Positions 52,427 to 61,092 of a stretch of 64,000 nt of DNA are shown here, piece after piece. Location: assembly GCA_934339135.1 (NCBI GenBank), contig CAKRHP010000014.1, positions 39,433-103,432 on the forward strand. The letters are read 5' to 3'. The position numbers and the translations under genes are program-made. How positions within the stretch are numbered: position 1 is the stretch's first letter; each line of letters begins with the position of its first letter. Origin of the DNA: an uncultured Lachnospiraceae bacterium. Lineage in GTDB: Bacteria > Bacillota > Clostridia > Lachnospirales > Lachnospiraceae. The notes under the pieces were generated by a model. It was not told where the DNA came from and did no database searches. It was given only the letters and a program-made list of their open reading frames with translations.

Positions 52427-53438
52427 AAGCATGGATCTGCAGGAGCTTCAGGCTTTTGTGGAGAAGCTGGGAGAAAAGAAGTTCCGTGCAAAACAGCTGT
52501 ATCTGTGGATGCACCAGAAGTTGGTGAAAGATTTTGAAGAAATGACAAATCTTTCAAAATCATTCCGGGAAAAGCTGCAGCAGGAGTGCACTCTTGGGGG
52601 CGTTGCCATTGCAAGAGAACAGATCTCCGGAAAGGACGGCACCAGAAAGTTTCTCATGGAGCTTTCCGATGGAAATATGGTGGAAACCGTGCTTATGAAA
52701 TATCATCACGGCAACAGTGTCTGCGTATCCTCCCAGGTGGGGTGCCGCATGGGCTGCCGCTTTTGTGCATCTACCGTGGGCGGTCTGACAAGAAGCCTTG
52801 CTACCTCTGAAATACTGGATCAGATCTATGAGATCCAGAGACATATCGGAGAACGGGTTTCCAACGTGATCATTATGGGAATCGGGGAGCCTCTGGATAA
52901 CTATGAAAATGTGATCCGTTTTATCCGGATGCTGTCCGATGAAAACGGGCTTCATATCAGTCAGAGAAATATTACTTTGTCGACCTGTGGTCTTGTTCCG
53001 AAAATCTACGATCTGATGAAGGAGGAGCTGACCATCACACTGGCGATTTCTCTTCATGCACCCAATGATGAGATCCGCCGGCAGATGATGCCGGTGGCAG
53101 ACAGTTTTTCCATGAAGGAAATCTTAGAAGCATGCCGGGCATATATTGGGGAAACCGGAAGACGTGTTACCTTTGAATACACCATGGTACAGGGAACCAA
53201 TGACAGCAGGGAAAATGCACGGGAGCTTGCTAGCCGGCTGAAGGGGATGTTGTGTCATGTGAACCTGATCCCGCTCAATGCAGTGAAAGGCAGAATGGGA
53301 AGTCGTTCTGTTCCGGAAAATATCAGACAGTTTCAGATGGAACTGGAAAAGCATCATGTGAATGTGACGATACGCCGGGAGATGGGAAGTGATATTGATG
53401 CCGCTTGCGGACAACTGCGAAACAAAAATCAAAAATAA
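52407..53438 (+). CDS. rlmN: 23S rRNA (adenine-2503 C2) methyltransferase, radical SAM
   Basis: 343 residues. Methylates A2503 of 23S rRNA and A37 of some tRNAs by a methyl-cysteine mechanism. The cluster motif is CRMGCRFCAST (Cys-x3-Cys-x2-Cys). Further signatures are MGIGEPLDNYENVI, STCGLVPKIYDL, LAISLHAPNDEIRRQ and the C-terminal AACGQL catalytic cysteine region. ATG 52407 (MEKTDIKSMDLQELQAF) is the conserved start; an open frame to 52179 lies inside rsmB and is spurious. Confidence 0.96.
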   Translation: MEKTDIKSMDLQELQAFVEKLGEKKFRAKQLYLWMHQKLVKDFEEMTNLSKSFREKLQQECTLGGVAIAREQISGKDGTRKFLMELSDGNMVETVLMKYHHGNSVCVSSQVGCRMGCRFCASTVGGLTRSLATSEILDQIYEIQRHIGERVSNVIIMGIGEPLDNYENVIRFIRMLSDENGLHISQRNITLSTCGLVPKIYDLMKEELTITLAISLHAPNDEIRRQMMPVADSFSMKEILEACRAYIGETGRRVTFEYTMVQGTNDSRENARELASRLKGMLCHVNLIPLNAVKGRMGSRSVPENIRQFQMELEKHHVNVTIRREMGSDIDAACGQLRNKNQK

Positions 53439-53458
53439 TGGCGGTTCCCTGATTTTAC

Positions 53459-53487
53459 TTGCCTTTTTATGGACACTATAGTAAAAT
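53459..53487 (+). promoter_or_regulatory. Promoter for the prpC-prkC operon
   Basis: TTGCCT (53459-53464), 17-base spacer, TAAAAT (53482-53487), about 100 bases before prpC. Confidence 0.55.
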
Positions 53488-53589
53488 GTACTGTGTATTA
53501 TCATGAGTATATGCGGAAGAAAATAAATATTCAGACATTAATTACAGTTTGGAATCATTTACGAAATAAAGACAAAGGAGGGAAACTAC

Positions 53590-54309
53590 ATGAAGTCATA
53601 TTCAAAAACGGATGTCGGTATTAAGCGAAGCATGAATCAGGACAGCCTGTTTTGCAGTGACAACCCAGTGGGTAGTTTCCGAAATCTGTTTATTGTAGCG
53701 GATGGAATGGGCGGTCATAAAGCAGGAGACCGTGCCTCACGGTTATGTATTGAAAATATGGTTTATCAGATTCAGGAAAGTGCCAGCAAGACACCGGTAA
53801 CGATTTTTGAGGAGGCCATCACATATGCAAACCGTGCCGTTTATGAATCGGCACAGGAAGATAGTGAATATGAAGGCATGGGAACCACGATGGTGGCATG
53901 TACATTACAGGGGGAGACTCTTTATGTTGCCAACATTGGCGATTCCCGTTTATATTTATTGCGGGATGAATTACAGCAGATCACGACAGACCATTCTCTG
54001 GTAGAGGAAATGGTCAAGATTGGAAATATCACAGAAAGTGAAGCCAGAGTTCATCCACAAAAAAATATTATCACCCGTGCGCTGGGAATTGATGAGATGG
54101 TTCAGGCGGATTATTTTGAACTGCAGGTGCAGGAGGGGGATGTGATCCTGCTTTGCAGTGATGGATTGACAAATATGGTAGAGGATGAAGAAATAGAGTA
54201 TATCATTCATCACGCAGGATCTCTGGAGGAAGCCGGAGATAAGCTGATTGATCAGGCAAATTATAATGGCGGCAGTGACAATATTACAGCCGTACTTGTT
54301 CAGGTATAG
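53590..54309 (+). CDS. prpC: PP2C-family protein phosphatase (PrpC/Stp)
   Basis: 239 residues. Manganese-dependent Ser/Thr phosphatase that reverses the PASTA kinase. Motifs: KRSMNQDSLF, VADGMGGHKAGD (metal Asp), GTTMVACTL, IGDSRLYLLR, LCSDGLTNMVED and GGSDNITAVLV. GGAGGG precedes ATG 53590. It starts the conserved run prpC-prkC-rsgA-rpe. Confidence 0.95.
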   Translation: MKSYSKTDVGIKRSMNQDSLFCSDNPVGSFRNLFIVADGMGGHKAGDRASRLCIENMVYQIQESASKTPVTIFEEAITYANRAVYESAQEDSEYEGMGTTMVACTLQGETLYVANIGDSRLYLLRDELQQITTDHSLVEEMVKIGNITESEARVHPQKNIITRALGIDEMVQADYFELQVQEGDVILLCSDGLTNMVEDEEIEYIIHHAGSLEEAGDKLIDQANYNGGSDNITAVLVQV

Positions 54310-54323
54310 ATTGGAGGAGAAGC

Positions 54324-56387
54324 ATGATAGGTCCGGGTATGATGATTAGTGATCGTTATGAGATTATAGATAAAGTTGGCTCTGGTGGAATGGCAGATGT
54401 GTACAAGGCAAAGGATCATCGGTTAAACCGTTTTGTAGCCATAAAGGTACTGCGCCAGGAGTACAGCAGTGATGCAAAATTTGTAGCAAAATTCCGTGCA
54501 GAAGCACAGTCGGTAGCAGGACTCTCACATCCGAATATAGTAAATGTATATGATGTTGACGAAGATGAAAATTACAATTATATTGTCATGGAACTGGTTG
54601 AGGGCATTACCCTGAAAAAGTTTATCGAGAAAAAGGGAAAACTCGATGTCAATGAGGCGGTAGGAATTGCGGTTCAGATCGCACAGGGGATGGAAGCGGC
54701 TCATGACAATCATATTATCCACCGGGATATCAAGCCGCAGAATATCATTATATCCAAAGAGGGCAAAGTCAAGGTGACGGATTTTGGAATCGCCAAGGCA
54801 GCGACATCCAACACGATCACCTCGAATGCTATGGGATCTGTACATTATATCAGTCCGGAACAGGCAAGAGGGGGGTACAGCGACGAAAAGAGCGATATCT
54901 ATTCTCTGGGTGTTACTATGTATGAAATGCTTTCCGGTAATGTTCCCTTTGAGGGAGACAGCACGGTAGCAGTTGCTCTGTCTCATATTCAGGAGGAAGC
55001 AGTAGCGCTGCATGAACTGGATCCGGAGATACCTATGAGCTTGTCTAAGATTGTCCGGAAATGTATGCAGAAGAAGCCGGAACTACGTTATCTCAATGCC
55101 GCAGCATTGATCGCAGACCTGAAGCGGGCAGTCAATGAGCCGGACGGAGATTATGTAAAGCTGGAATCTATGGTGGTGGATCCTTCTCCGACCAAGAAGA
55201 TATCAGATATTGAGTTAAACGCCATCAAGGAGGCTTCCAGAGCAGTGGATCCCGTGCGGGAGGATGCTTATGATACGGAGGAACCGTATTATGAAGATGA
55301 TGCCATTGATCCGAAGCTGGAAAAAATATTAAAGATCTGCAGTGCAGTTGTTGCTGTGATCATTATTATTGGAGTAGTGCTTATTATTGGCAAATTTGCC
55401 GGATGGTGGGGACACTCCGGTAAGGAGAAAGATGCGGCATCTGCCACAACGGCACCGACGGCAACTACAGTGGCGGCAGAAGATGGCCAGGTGGCAGTGC
55501 CGGGAATTGTTGGAAAGAGTCTTGAGGATGCTGAGCAGATGTTGACGGACAACAAGCTTCACTGGCAGTTAAAGCCGGTGGAAGCCGATGAAGATCCAAA
55601 TGTTGTTACAGATCAGGAGCCGGCAGAAGGTGAGATGGTTGACGAGGGAGCCCGTGTTACGATTTATTACAGTCAGGGTTCCGGTGTAACGATTCCGGAT
55701 GTATCCAACAAAACAGAATCCGACGCAAAATCCATGATAGAAGCAGCAAAGTTGAAGGTGGGTTCTGTGTCAGAGGAATATAACAATACCGTTGCAAAGG
55801 GCAATGTGATCAGCACGGATCCTGTCATTGGCTCCAGTGTAGATGAGGGAACCAGCGTAAATCTGGTGATCAGTCTGGGGGCAGAAGGTGATCAGGCGGT
55901 TGTTCCAAATCTTGTTGGAAAGAAAGAATCTGTGGCATTGGAGAGACTGACAGCGGCAGGTTTGAAGTCAAAGGTGACATATATCTATTCTGATAAAACA
56001 AAAGGAACTGTTATCAGCCAGACACAAAAATCCGGGTCCAAGGTAGAAAAAGGTAGTGTCGTCCAGTATTCTGTCAGCCTGGGAGCAAAGGCGGTAAAGC
56101 CGACAGCAACACCGAAAAAAGATGAGACTTCTTACAACTATGAAGGAAGTGTTACCGTAAGTGATAATCCATTCAGCAGTCCGGATGAAGATCCGGCAAT
56201 GATCAAGGTGGTTTTAACACAGGATGGAAAGTCACAGGCGGTGTGGAGCGGTACCCTGCAATACGATGATTTCCCGAAGGAGTTTCCGATTAAGGGATGG
56301 AGTGAAAACAGCGGTACGATTACTGTAAGTAAGGATGGTCAGACGATAGGAACTTATTCGGTTGATTTCCAAAAGACGGCAAAATGA
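54324..56387 (+). CDS. prkC: PASTA-domain Ser/Thr protein kinase (PrkC/Stk)
   Basis: 687 residues, single-pass membrane kinase that responds to muropeptides and lipid II. The kinase domain (about 10-265) shows VGSGGMADVYKAKD, the Lys of VAIKVLRQE, HRDIKPQNII and DFGIAKA. A membrane helix at about 336-358 (AVVAVIIIIGVVLIIG) is followed by three PASTA domains (about 390-455, 457-525, 526-592) and a C-terminal extension of ~95 residues that is not a PASTA repeat (DEDPAMIKVVLTQDGKSQ). Its end overlaps rsgA by four bases (ATGA). Confidence 0.96.
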   Translation: MIGPGMMISDRYEIIDKVGSGGMADVYKAKDHRLNRFVAIKVLRQEYSSDAKFVAKFRAEAQSVAGLSHPNIVNVYDVDEDENYNYIVMELVEGITLKKFIEKKGKLDVNEAVGIAVQIAQGMEAAHDNHIIHRDIKPQNIIISKEGKVKVTDFGIAKAATSNTITSNAMGSVHYISPEQARGGYSDEKSDIYSLGVTMYEMLSGNVPFEGDSTVAVALSHIQEEAVALHELDPEIPMSLSKIVRKCMQKKPELRYLNAAALIADLKRAVNEPDGDYVKLESMVVDPSPTKKISDIELNAIKEASRAVDPVREDAYDTEEPYYEDDAIDPKLEKILKICSAVVAVIIIIGVVLIIGKFAGWWGHSGKEKDAASATTAPTATTVAAEDGQVAVPGIVGKSLEDAEQMLTDNKLHWQLKPVEADEDPNVVTDQEPAEGEMVDEGARVTIYYSQGSGVTIPDVSNKTESDAKSMIEAAKLKVGSVSEEYNNTVAKGNVISTDPVIGSSVDEGTSVNLVISLGAEGDQAVVPNLVGKKESVALERLTAAGLKSKVTYIYSDKTKGTVISQTQKSGSKVEKGSVVQYSVSLGAKAVKPTATPKKDETSYNYEGSVTVSDNPFSSPDEDPAMIKVVLTQDGKSQAVWSGTLQYDDFPKEFPIKGWSENSGTITVSKDGQTIGTYSVDFQKTAK

Positions 56388-57274
56388 TGACAGGGAAGAT
56401 TATTCGTGGAATTGGTGGATTCTATTATATTCATCCGGAATCTGCTGACAAAGATGTATTGATCGAGTGTAAAGCAAAGGGAATATTCCGTAATCGTAAT
56501 ATTAAACCGTTAGTAGGGGATAACGTAGAGTTTGAGATGCTGGATGAGGAGAAAGGATTGGGAAATATTCAAGAGATATTACCCAGAAAAAATGCTTTAA
56601 TACGTCCGGCTTCAGCGAACGTGGATCAGGCGGTTGTTGTGTTTGCACTTTCCTATCCGAAGCCGAACCTGAATCTGCTGGATCGATTTCTGTTAATGAT
56701 GAAGACACAGGATATTCCTGTGATCATATGTTTCAATAAATGTGATGATCAGAAGGATGAGGAGATACAGGCAATTGTGTCACAATATCGTTCCTGTGGC
56801 ACTGAGGTGCTGGTGACAAGTACCGTAAATGGGACGGGGATGGATGAACTCAGAGAAATGCTGGAGGGAAAAACAACTGTAATGGCAGGGCCTTCCGGAG
56901 TTGGAAAGTCGTCGGTCATGAATCTGCTTTTTCCGGAAGCACAAATGGAGACGGGGGAGATCAGCCGTAAGATTAAAAGAGGACGTCATACCACCCGTCA
57001 TACCGAATTATTCTGTATCGGGAGTCAGACTTATATTATGGATACGCCGGGATTTACGTCATTGCGTTTGCCCGATATAGAGAAGGAAGATTTGAGAAAT
57101 TATTATCCTGAATTTGAGGAAGCTTCCAATGAGTGCCGTTTTCTGGGCTGTGTTCACATTAATGAGCCGGACTGTGGCGTGAAGGACGCATTGGATAGGC
57201 AGGAGATTCCGTCAGGAAGATACGATAATTATAAACAATTTTATGAGGAATTGCGTCAGCAAAAAAAATATTAA
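56384..57274 (+). CDS. rsgA: Ribosome small-subunit GTPase RsgA
   Basis: 296 residues, circularly permuted GTPase acting in 30S maturation. The OB domain is followed by the G4 motif FNKCDD, then the G1 loop GPSGVGKSSVMNLL, the switch region RGRHTTRHTEL and G3 DTPGFTS. The C-terminal zinc site is CRFLGCVHINEPDCGV. ATG 56384 and 56387 are adjacent; both overlap the prkC stop. Confidence 0.96.
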   Translation: MMTGKIIRGIGGFYYIHPESADKDVLIECKAKGIFRNRNIKPLVGDNVEFEMLDEEKGLGNIQEILPRKNALIRPASANVDQAVVVFALSYPKPNLNLLDRFLLMMKTQDIPVIICFNKCDDQKDEEIQAIVSQYRSCGTEVLVTSTVNGTGMDELREMLEGKTTVMAGPSGVGKSSVMNLLFPEAQMETGEISRKIKRGRHTTRHTELFCIGSQTYIMDTPGFTSLRLPDIEKEDLRNYYPEFEEASNECRFLGCVHINEPDCGVKDALDRQEIPSGRYDNYKQFYEELRQQKKY

Positions 57275-57303
57275 ACGGATTCCAAGAAAGGCATGGTATC
57301 ACT

Positions 57304-57963
57304 ATGAGTGAATTAGCACCGTCAATATTGTCAGCCGATTTTATGCATTTGGGTGAACAGCTGCATACCCTGGAGAAAAGTGATATAAAAGTTCTTCATA
57401 TTGATGTGATGGATGGGGCATTTGTACCGTCGATTTCTTTTGGTATGCCTGTGATACACTCTATACGCCGGAATTGTGGTATGTTTTTTGATGTACATTT
57501 GATGATACAGGAGCCGGCGAGATATATCAGAGAATTTGTGGAAGCCGGTGCTGATAGTATTACGGTTCATGTGGAGGCATGCAGCGATATACAAAAGACC
57601 ATTGATGTCATGGGAAAGTATCCGATCAAGAAAGCCCTGAGTATTAATCCGGCAACGGGAGTGGATGTGGTATTGCCTTATCTGGATCAGGTTGACATGG
57701 TTCTTGTAATGGGGGTAGAACCGGGATTTGGCGGACAGAAGCTGATTCCGGAGACCTTGGAGAAGGTGAAGGAGCTGGAACGGTTGCGAAAGGAGAAAGG
57801 GCTGGCTTACCGGATTGAACTGGATGGTGGAGTGAACCGGGAAAATCTGGGGATGATCATAGAACAGGGAACGGATATAGCTGTGGCAGGAACTGCGGTC
57901 TTTCGGGGAGACATCAGAGAAAATGTAAGGGATTTACAGGAGGTGATCGCCGGTGCTTCTTGA
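57304..57963 (+). CDS. rpe: Ribulose-phosphate 3-epimerase
   Basis: 219 residues. Interconverts ribulose 5-phosphate and xylulose 5-phosphate in the pentose phosphate pathway. TIM-barrel motifs: APSILSADF, HIDVMDGAFVPSISFG, FFDVHLMIQEP, VMGVEPGFGGQKLIP and LDGGVNREN. It overlaps the PilZ gene by 11 bases. Confidence 0.96.
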   Translation: MSELAPSILSADFMHLGEQLHTLEKSDIKVLHIDVMDGAFVPSISFGMPVIHSIRRNCGMFFDVHLMIQEPARYIREFVEAGADSITVHVEACSDIQKTIDVMGKYPIKKALSINPATGVDVVLPYLDQVDMVLVMGVEPGFGGQKLIPETLEKVKELERLRKEKGLAYRIELDGGVNRENLGMIIEQGTDIAVAGTAVFRGDIRENVRDLQEVIAGAS

Positions 57964-58798
57964 GAATATTGCACTTGGCAAAACAATGGAGATCTATGTG
58001 GACAGGGATGGATATCGATATCGCCTGGTCAGCAAGGTCGAAAAAACGGGCGTGAAAAAGATCTGTCTAACGGCAATCATGGCTGGAGGCAGGGCATTTA
58101 AATTTCGTCCGGAGGATAAAATACGTCTGGTGTATCGGAGTGATGACCAGATGTGGGAATGGCTTAATGTCAAAGCGGGGCTGGCAAAACTGGATGATGA
58201 GCCGGTTCACTATTTTGAGATTGTGAATAAGGGACAGTCTTTTAATCGCAGGCAGGCTTACAGGGTTGCCATTGATGCGGATATTGAGATCGGTTTCTTT
58301 CAGATTCCGGGAAACAGACAAAGATTATCCTATGCGCCATTGGTAAAAGAAGAGTATGAGGCATTTGTGGATGGGAATGGAGTAGAACTGGAAAAGGAAG
58401 AGGATGACCGTTCCGGCAAGGTTTTTATCGAAAAGAGATTACGTATGGTTCCCATGAAGGAAGCGGTGGAAAAAAAGGTACGCGGTTTCGTTCATGATAT
58501 CAGTGAAACGGGGATGGGATTTTTCAGTAATGAAGCATTGGAGATAGAAAACAGCTTTTATACCAGAATACCATCAGATTATGGGCCGCTGCAGGTTCGA
58601 TGCAATATTGTACGAGTGGATGATCATCCAAAAGGAAACCGAAGATTCCGTTATTACTATGGATGTATTTATGAGGAGTCTGATCAAAGACTGCTCCGTT
58701 ATATTTATGATGTGCAGCGCAGACAGATTCAGAAACAAAGGGATCGTAGAGAATTTGAAGCTTCTGTCAGAGAAATTAGAAAAGAACGGAATAAATAA
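57953..58798 (+). CDS. YcgR-type PilZ protein with an inserted segment
   Basis: 281 residues. The N-terminal YcgR-like beta domain (about 5-95) is followed by a PilZ domain. The cyclic-di-GMP motifs are present: RRQAYR (about residue 99) and DISETG (about 182). These normally lie 25-35 residues apart; here ~75 residues separate them, including the acidic stretch VELEKEEDDRSG, so the domain carries an insert. The C-terminus is a basic helix. GTG 57953 is strongly supported by AGGAGGTGAT at 57938-57947. It overlaps rpe and abuts thiN by one base. In Clostridia it would couple cyclic-di-GMP to motility or surface polymer output; the target here is unknown. Confidence 0.85.
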   Translation: MLLENIALGKTMEIYVDRDGYRYRLVSKVEKTGVKKICLTAIMAGGRAFKFRPEDKIRLVYRSDDQMWEWLNVKAGLAKLDDEPVHYFEIVNKGQSFNRRQAYRVAIDADIEIGFFQIPGNRQRLSYAPLVKEEYEAFVDGNGVELEKEEDDRSGKVFIEKRLRMVPMKEAVEKKVRGFVHDISETGMGFFSNEALEIENSFYTRIPSDYGPLQVRCNIVRVDDHPKGNRRFRYYYGCIYEESDQRLLRYIYDVQRRQIQKQRDRREFEASVREIRKERNK

Positions 58799-58799
58799 T

Positions 58800-59480
58800 A
58801 TGTTAGGTAAGGTTTTGGTGATTACCGGGGGAAAGGCTGATCTGGAATTTGTCCGGGAATACACGAACTCCATGGAATATAATACAGTGGTTTGCGCAGA
58901 TTCCGGATTAAATACAGCATACCGTCTGGGGATACCGGTACAATATTTTATGGGAGATTTTGACAGTGTTGATGAAAATATTCTGGAAGAATATCGGACC
59001 GGGACGGTTGCCGGATCTGAATCCTGTGAGTGGGTGCGATATCCAAAGGAAAAGGATTATGTTGACACACAGCTTGTAATGGAATGGATTTTGGAAAAGG
59101 GTGCTTCCGAGATTCACATTCTGGGGGCAACCGGAGGAAGACTGGATCATTTCCTGGCCAATATCAATATTCTGATGCTTCCTTTGAGAAAGGGAGTGCC
59201 GGCATATATTGTGGATCCGCAAAACAGGATCCGGCTGATGGATGAAACACTGCAGATCAAACGGGAAGAGTTTTATGGAAAGTATCTGTCGCTGCTACCG
59301 CTTACGACGCAGGTAACAGGGGTTACATTGCGGGGCTTGAAGTACCTTATAGAGGATTATACTTTAGAAGTGGGAATTGCCCGTGCAATCAGTAATGAAA
59401 TAGCGGAAAACTCAGATATAGCACAGATACAGATAAGATCAGGTGTTTTGATCGTTGTAGAATCAAAAGACAGAATATAA
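58800..59480 (+). CDS. thiN: Thiamine pyrophosphokinase
   Basis: 226 residues. Forms thiamine diphosphate from thiamine and ATP. Motifs: VVCADSGLNTAYRLGI, FMGDFDSVDENI, YPKEKDYVDTQL and LGATGGRLDHFLANI. ATG 58800 is the conserved start; an open frame to 58581 is inside the PilZ gene. The binding site is weak, so it probably depends on coupling to the upstream gene. Confidence 0.93.
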   Translation: MLGKVLVITGGKADLEFVREYTNSMEYNTVVCADSGLNTAYRLGIPVQYFMGDFDSVDENILEEYRTGTVAGSESCEWVRYPKEKDYVDTQLVMEWILEKGASEIHILGATGGRLDHFLANINILMLPLRKGVPAYIVDPQNRIRLMDETLQIKREEFYGKYLSLLPLTTQVTGVTLRGLKYLIEDYTLEVGIARAISNEIAENSDIAQIQIRSGVLIVVESKDRI

Positions 59481-59506
59481 TGAGTCTGAAAGGAATATGA
59501 TGTGTA

Positions 59507-59538
59507 AAAAGGAGGAACGGCATCAGCCGATTCCTCCT
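59507..59538 (-). terminator. Terminator for the SNF transporter gene (minus strand)
   Basis: Read on the minus strand, AGGAGGAATCGGC pairs with GCCGTTCCTCCT around a 4-base loop (59510-59538), then TTTTT. The stem includes the SNF stop codon. It may also stop the convergent thiN transcript, but there is no T run in that direction. Confidence 0.65.
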
Positions 59539-60848
59539 AAAATAATGCCTAAAATTAATACAAGAAGGCAGACAGGACAGTAAATATATTTACAAACTGG
59601 AAGAAATTTTTTAGTAAAACGTTTTGTTCTGCCGGTATTTACCTGTGTTTCTACATATTTCTGACCGCATACCCAGAAGAACATAACTCCTGCCAGACCG
59701 GCTCCAAGAGGGCAGATATAGATAGACAGAAGATCCATCCAGCTGGATACAATACCTTGGATACAGATGGAGATTGCCAGAGCGATAATGGCAATGATAC
59801 CACAGGATACCTTCCGGTCCAGGTGGAAAAGCTCTTGTACTGTTGCGATTGGTGCCTCGTAGAGGTTGATGAGGGAGGAGAGACCGGCAAAAAAAACGGC
59901 CACAAAAAATATGATTGCTATGAGATATCCTCCGGGCATTGATTTAAATAATGCAGGAAGATAAATAAACATCAATCCCGGACCACCTTGATTGAGACGG
60001 GCACCTGTGGTTGCCATAGCCGGTATGATGACCATGGCAGCAAGAAGGGCTGCCAGTGTGTCAAACAAAGCAACTCTTCCGGCAGCAGCAGGGATATCTT
60101 CTTTGTCGGACAGATAGGATCCATAGATCAGGGTACCGTTTCCTGCAACAGACAGAGAAAAGAATGCCTGTCCCAGCGCAAAGATCCAGGTCTTTGGATC
60201 AGCAAGAGCTTTTGGATCGATCTGAAAAATGTATTTGTAACCATCCACAGCACCTGGCTGGAATGCTACATAGATACCAAGGATCACAAAAAGACAGAAA
60301 AAAACAGGCATCATAATTTTATTGGCAAGCTCAATACCGAGACTGACTCCAAATACAAGAATGGCAAATCCGATCATAAGCGCGATGATCTGCCAGAGAT
60401 TATTGCCGAAGGATGTTGCCATGCTGCCGAACTCTGTTCCGAAGCCATTGGCATCTGCCGGTGCAAGTGTTGTTCCGGTAAAGGAGCCTATCATATATTT
60501 CAGGATCCAACCCATGACGACGGTATATCCGATGGCCATGGCAAGAGAGCCGAAAACGGGAATGTATCCGAGAACACGGCCAATCCGTTTGTGTCCCCGC
60601 ATCTCGCAGGCAGTGCCAAAGGCATCTACCGGACCGGATTTTGTGGCACGTCCAAAGCTCATTTCTCCGATCACACCGGTAAAACCGATCAGAGCTACAA
60701 ATATAAAATAGGGAAGCAGATAGGAGCCACCTCCATACATGGAAACTCTGGTGGGAAACATCCACAGATTACCCATACCTACGGCCGAGCCGATACAGGC
60801 AAGAATAAATCCCCATCTGTTATTAAAAGATTCTCTTTTTTTCATCAT
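59523..60848 (-). CDS. SNF-family sodium-dependent amino acid/neurotransmitter-type symporter
   Basis: 441 residues, about eleven membrane helices, LeuT fold. The conserved first helix reads FILACIGSAVGMGNLWMFPT, with GGGSYLLPYF after it. Helix 6 shows QAFFSLSVAGNGTLIYGSYL and helix 8 PGGYLIAIIFFVAVFFAGLSSL. Bacterial members (MhsT, TnaT) take up hydrophobic or aromatic amino acids with sodium; the substrate here is not decided by sequence. The start at 60848 has GGAGG five bases upstream. It is a single gene transcribed toward thiN. Confidence 0.9.
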   Translation of the reverse strand: MMKKRESFNNRWGFILACIGSAVGMGNLWMFPTRVSMYGGGSYLLPYFIFVALIGFTGVIGEMSFGRATKSGPVDAFGTACEMRGHKRIGRVLGYIPVFGSLAMAIGYTVVMGWILKYMIGSFTGTTLAPADANGFGTEFGSMATSFGNNLWQIIALMIGFAILVFGVSLGIELANKIMMPVFFCLFVILGIYVAFQPGAVDGYKYIFQIDPKALADPKTWIFALGQAFFSLSVAGNGTLIYGSYLSDKEDIPAAAGRVALFDTLAALLAAMVIIPAMATTGARLNQGGPGLMFIYLPALFKSMPGGYLIAIIFFVAVFFAGLSSLINLYEAPIATVQELFHLDRKVSCGIIAIIALAISICIQGIVSSWMDLLSIYICPLGAGLAGVMFFWVCGQKYVETQVNTGRTKRFTKKFLPVCKYIYCPVCLLVLILGIILGGIG

Positions 60849-60909
60849 TTGTTCCTCCGGAATGCAATAATTTATATTGTCTGTATTATGTCGAAAAGAC
60901 ACATACTCC

Positions 60910-60938
60910 ATAGTACATCATTCTATAGACAAAGTAAA
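60910..60938 (-). promoter_or_regulatory. Candidate promoter for the SNF transporter gene
   Basis: On the minus strand, TTTACT (60933-60938), 17 bases, TACTAT (60910-60915), about 60 bases before the start. Confidence 0.4.
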
Positions 60939-60983
60939 ATGAAAGTTATAAATTATAATATGTATTTTGTTTAAATAGGTCAG

Positions 60984-61012
60984 TTGACATAAAAATGTTA
61001 TATAGATATCAT
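60984..61012 (+). promoter_or_regulatory. Promoter for the EAL-domain gene
   Basis: TTGACA (60984-60989), 17-base spacer, TATCAT (61007-61012), giving a leader of about 75 bases. Confidence 0.7.
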
Positions 61013-61092
61013 ATATAATACAGAAGAACATCAAATCATGAAATTAGAGCAATAACTGTCTTTGGAAAGGGCAGTGGGGAGAAAGTGAAGAT

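Noticed and set aside
58581..58799. Long N-terminal extension of thiamine pyrophosphokinase
   Set aside because: It is an out-of-frame shadow of the PilZ gene; the family start is at 58800.
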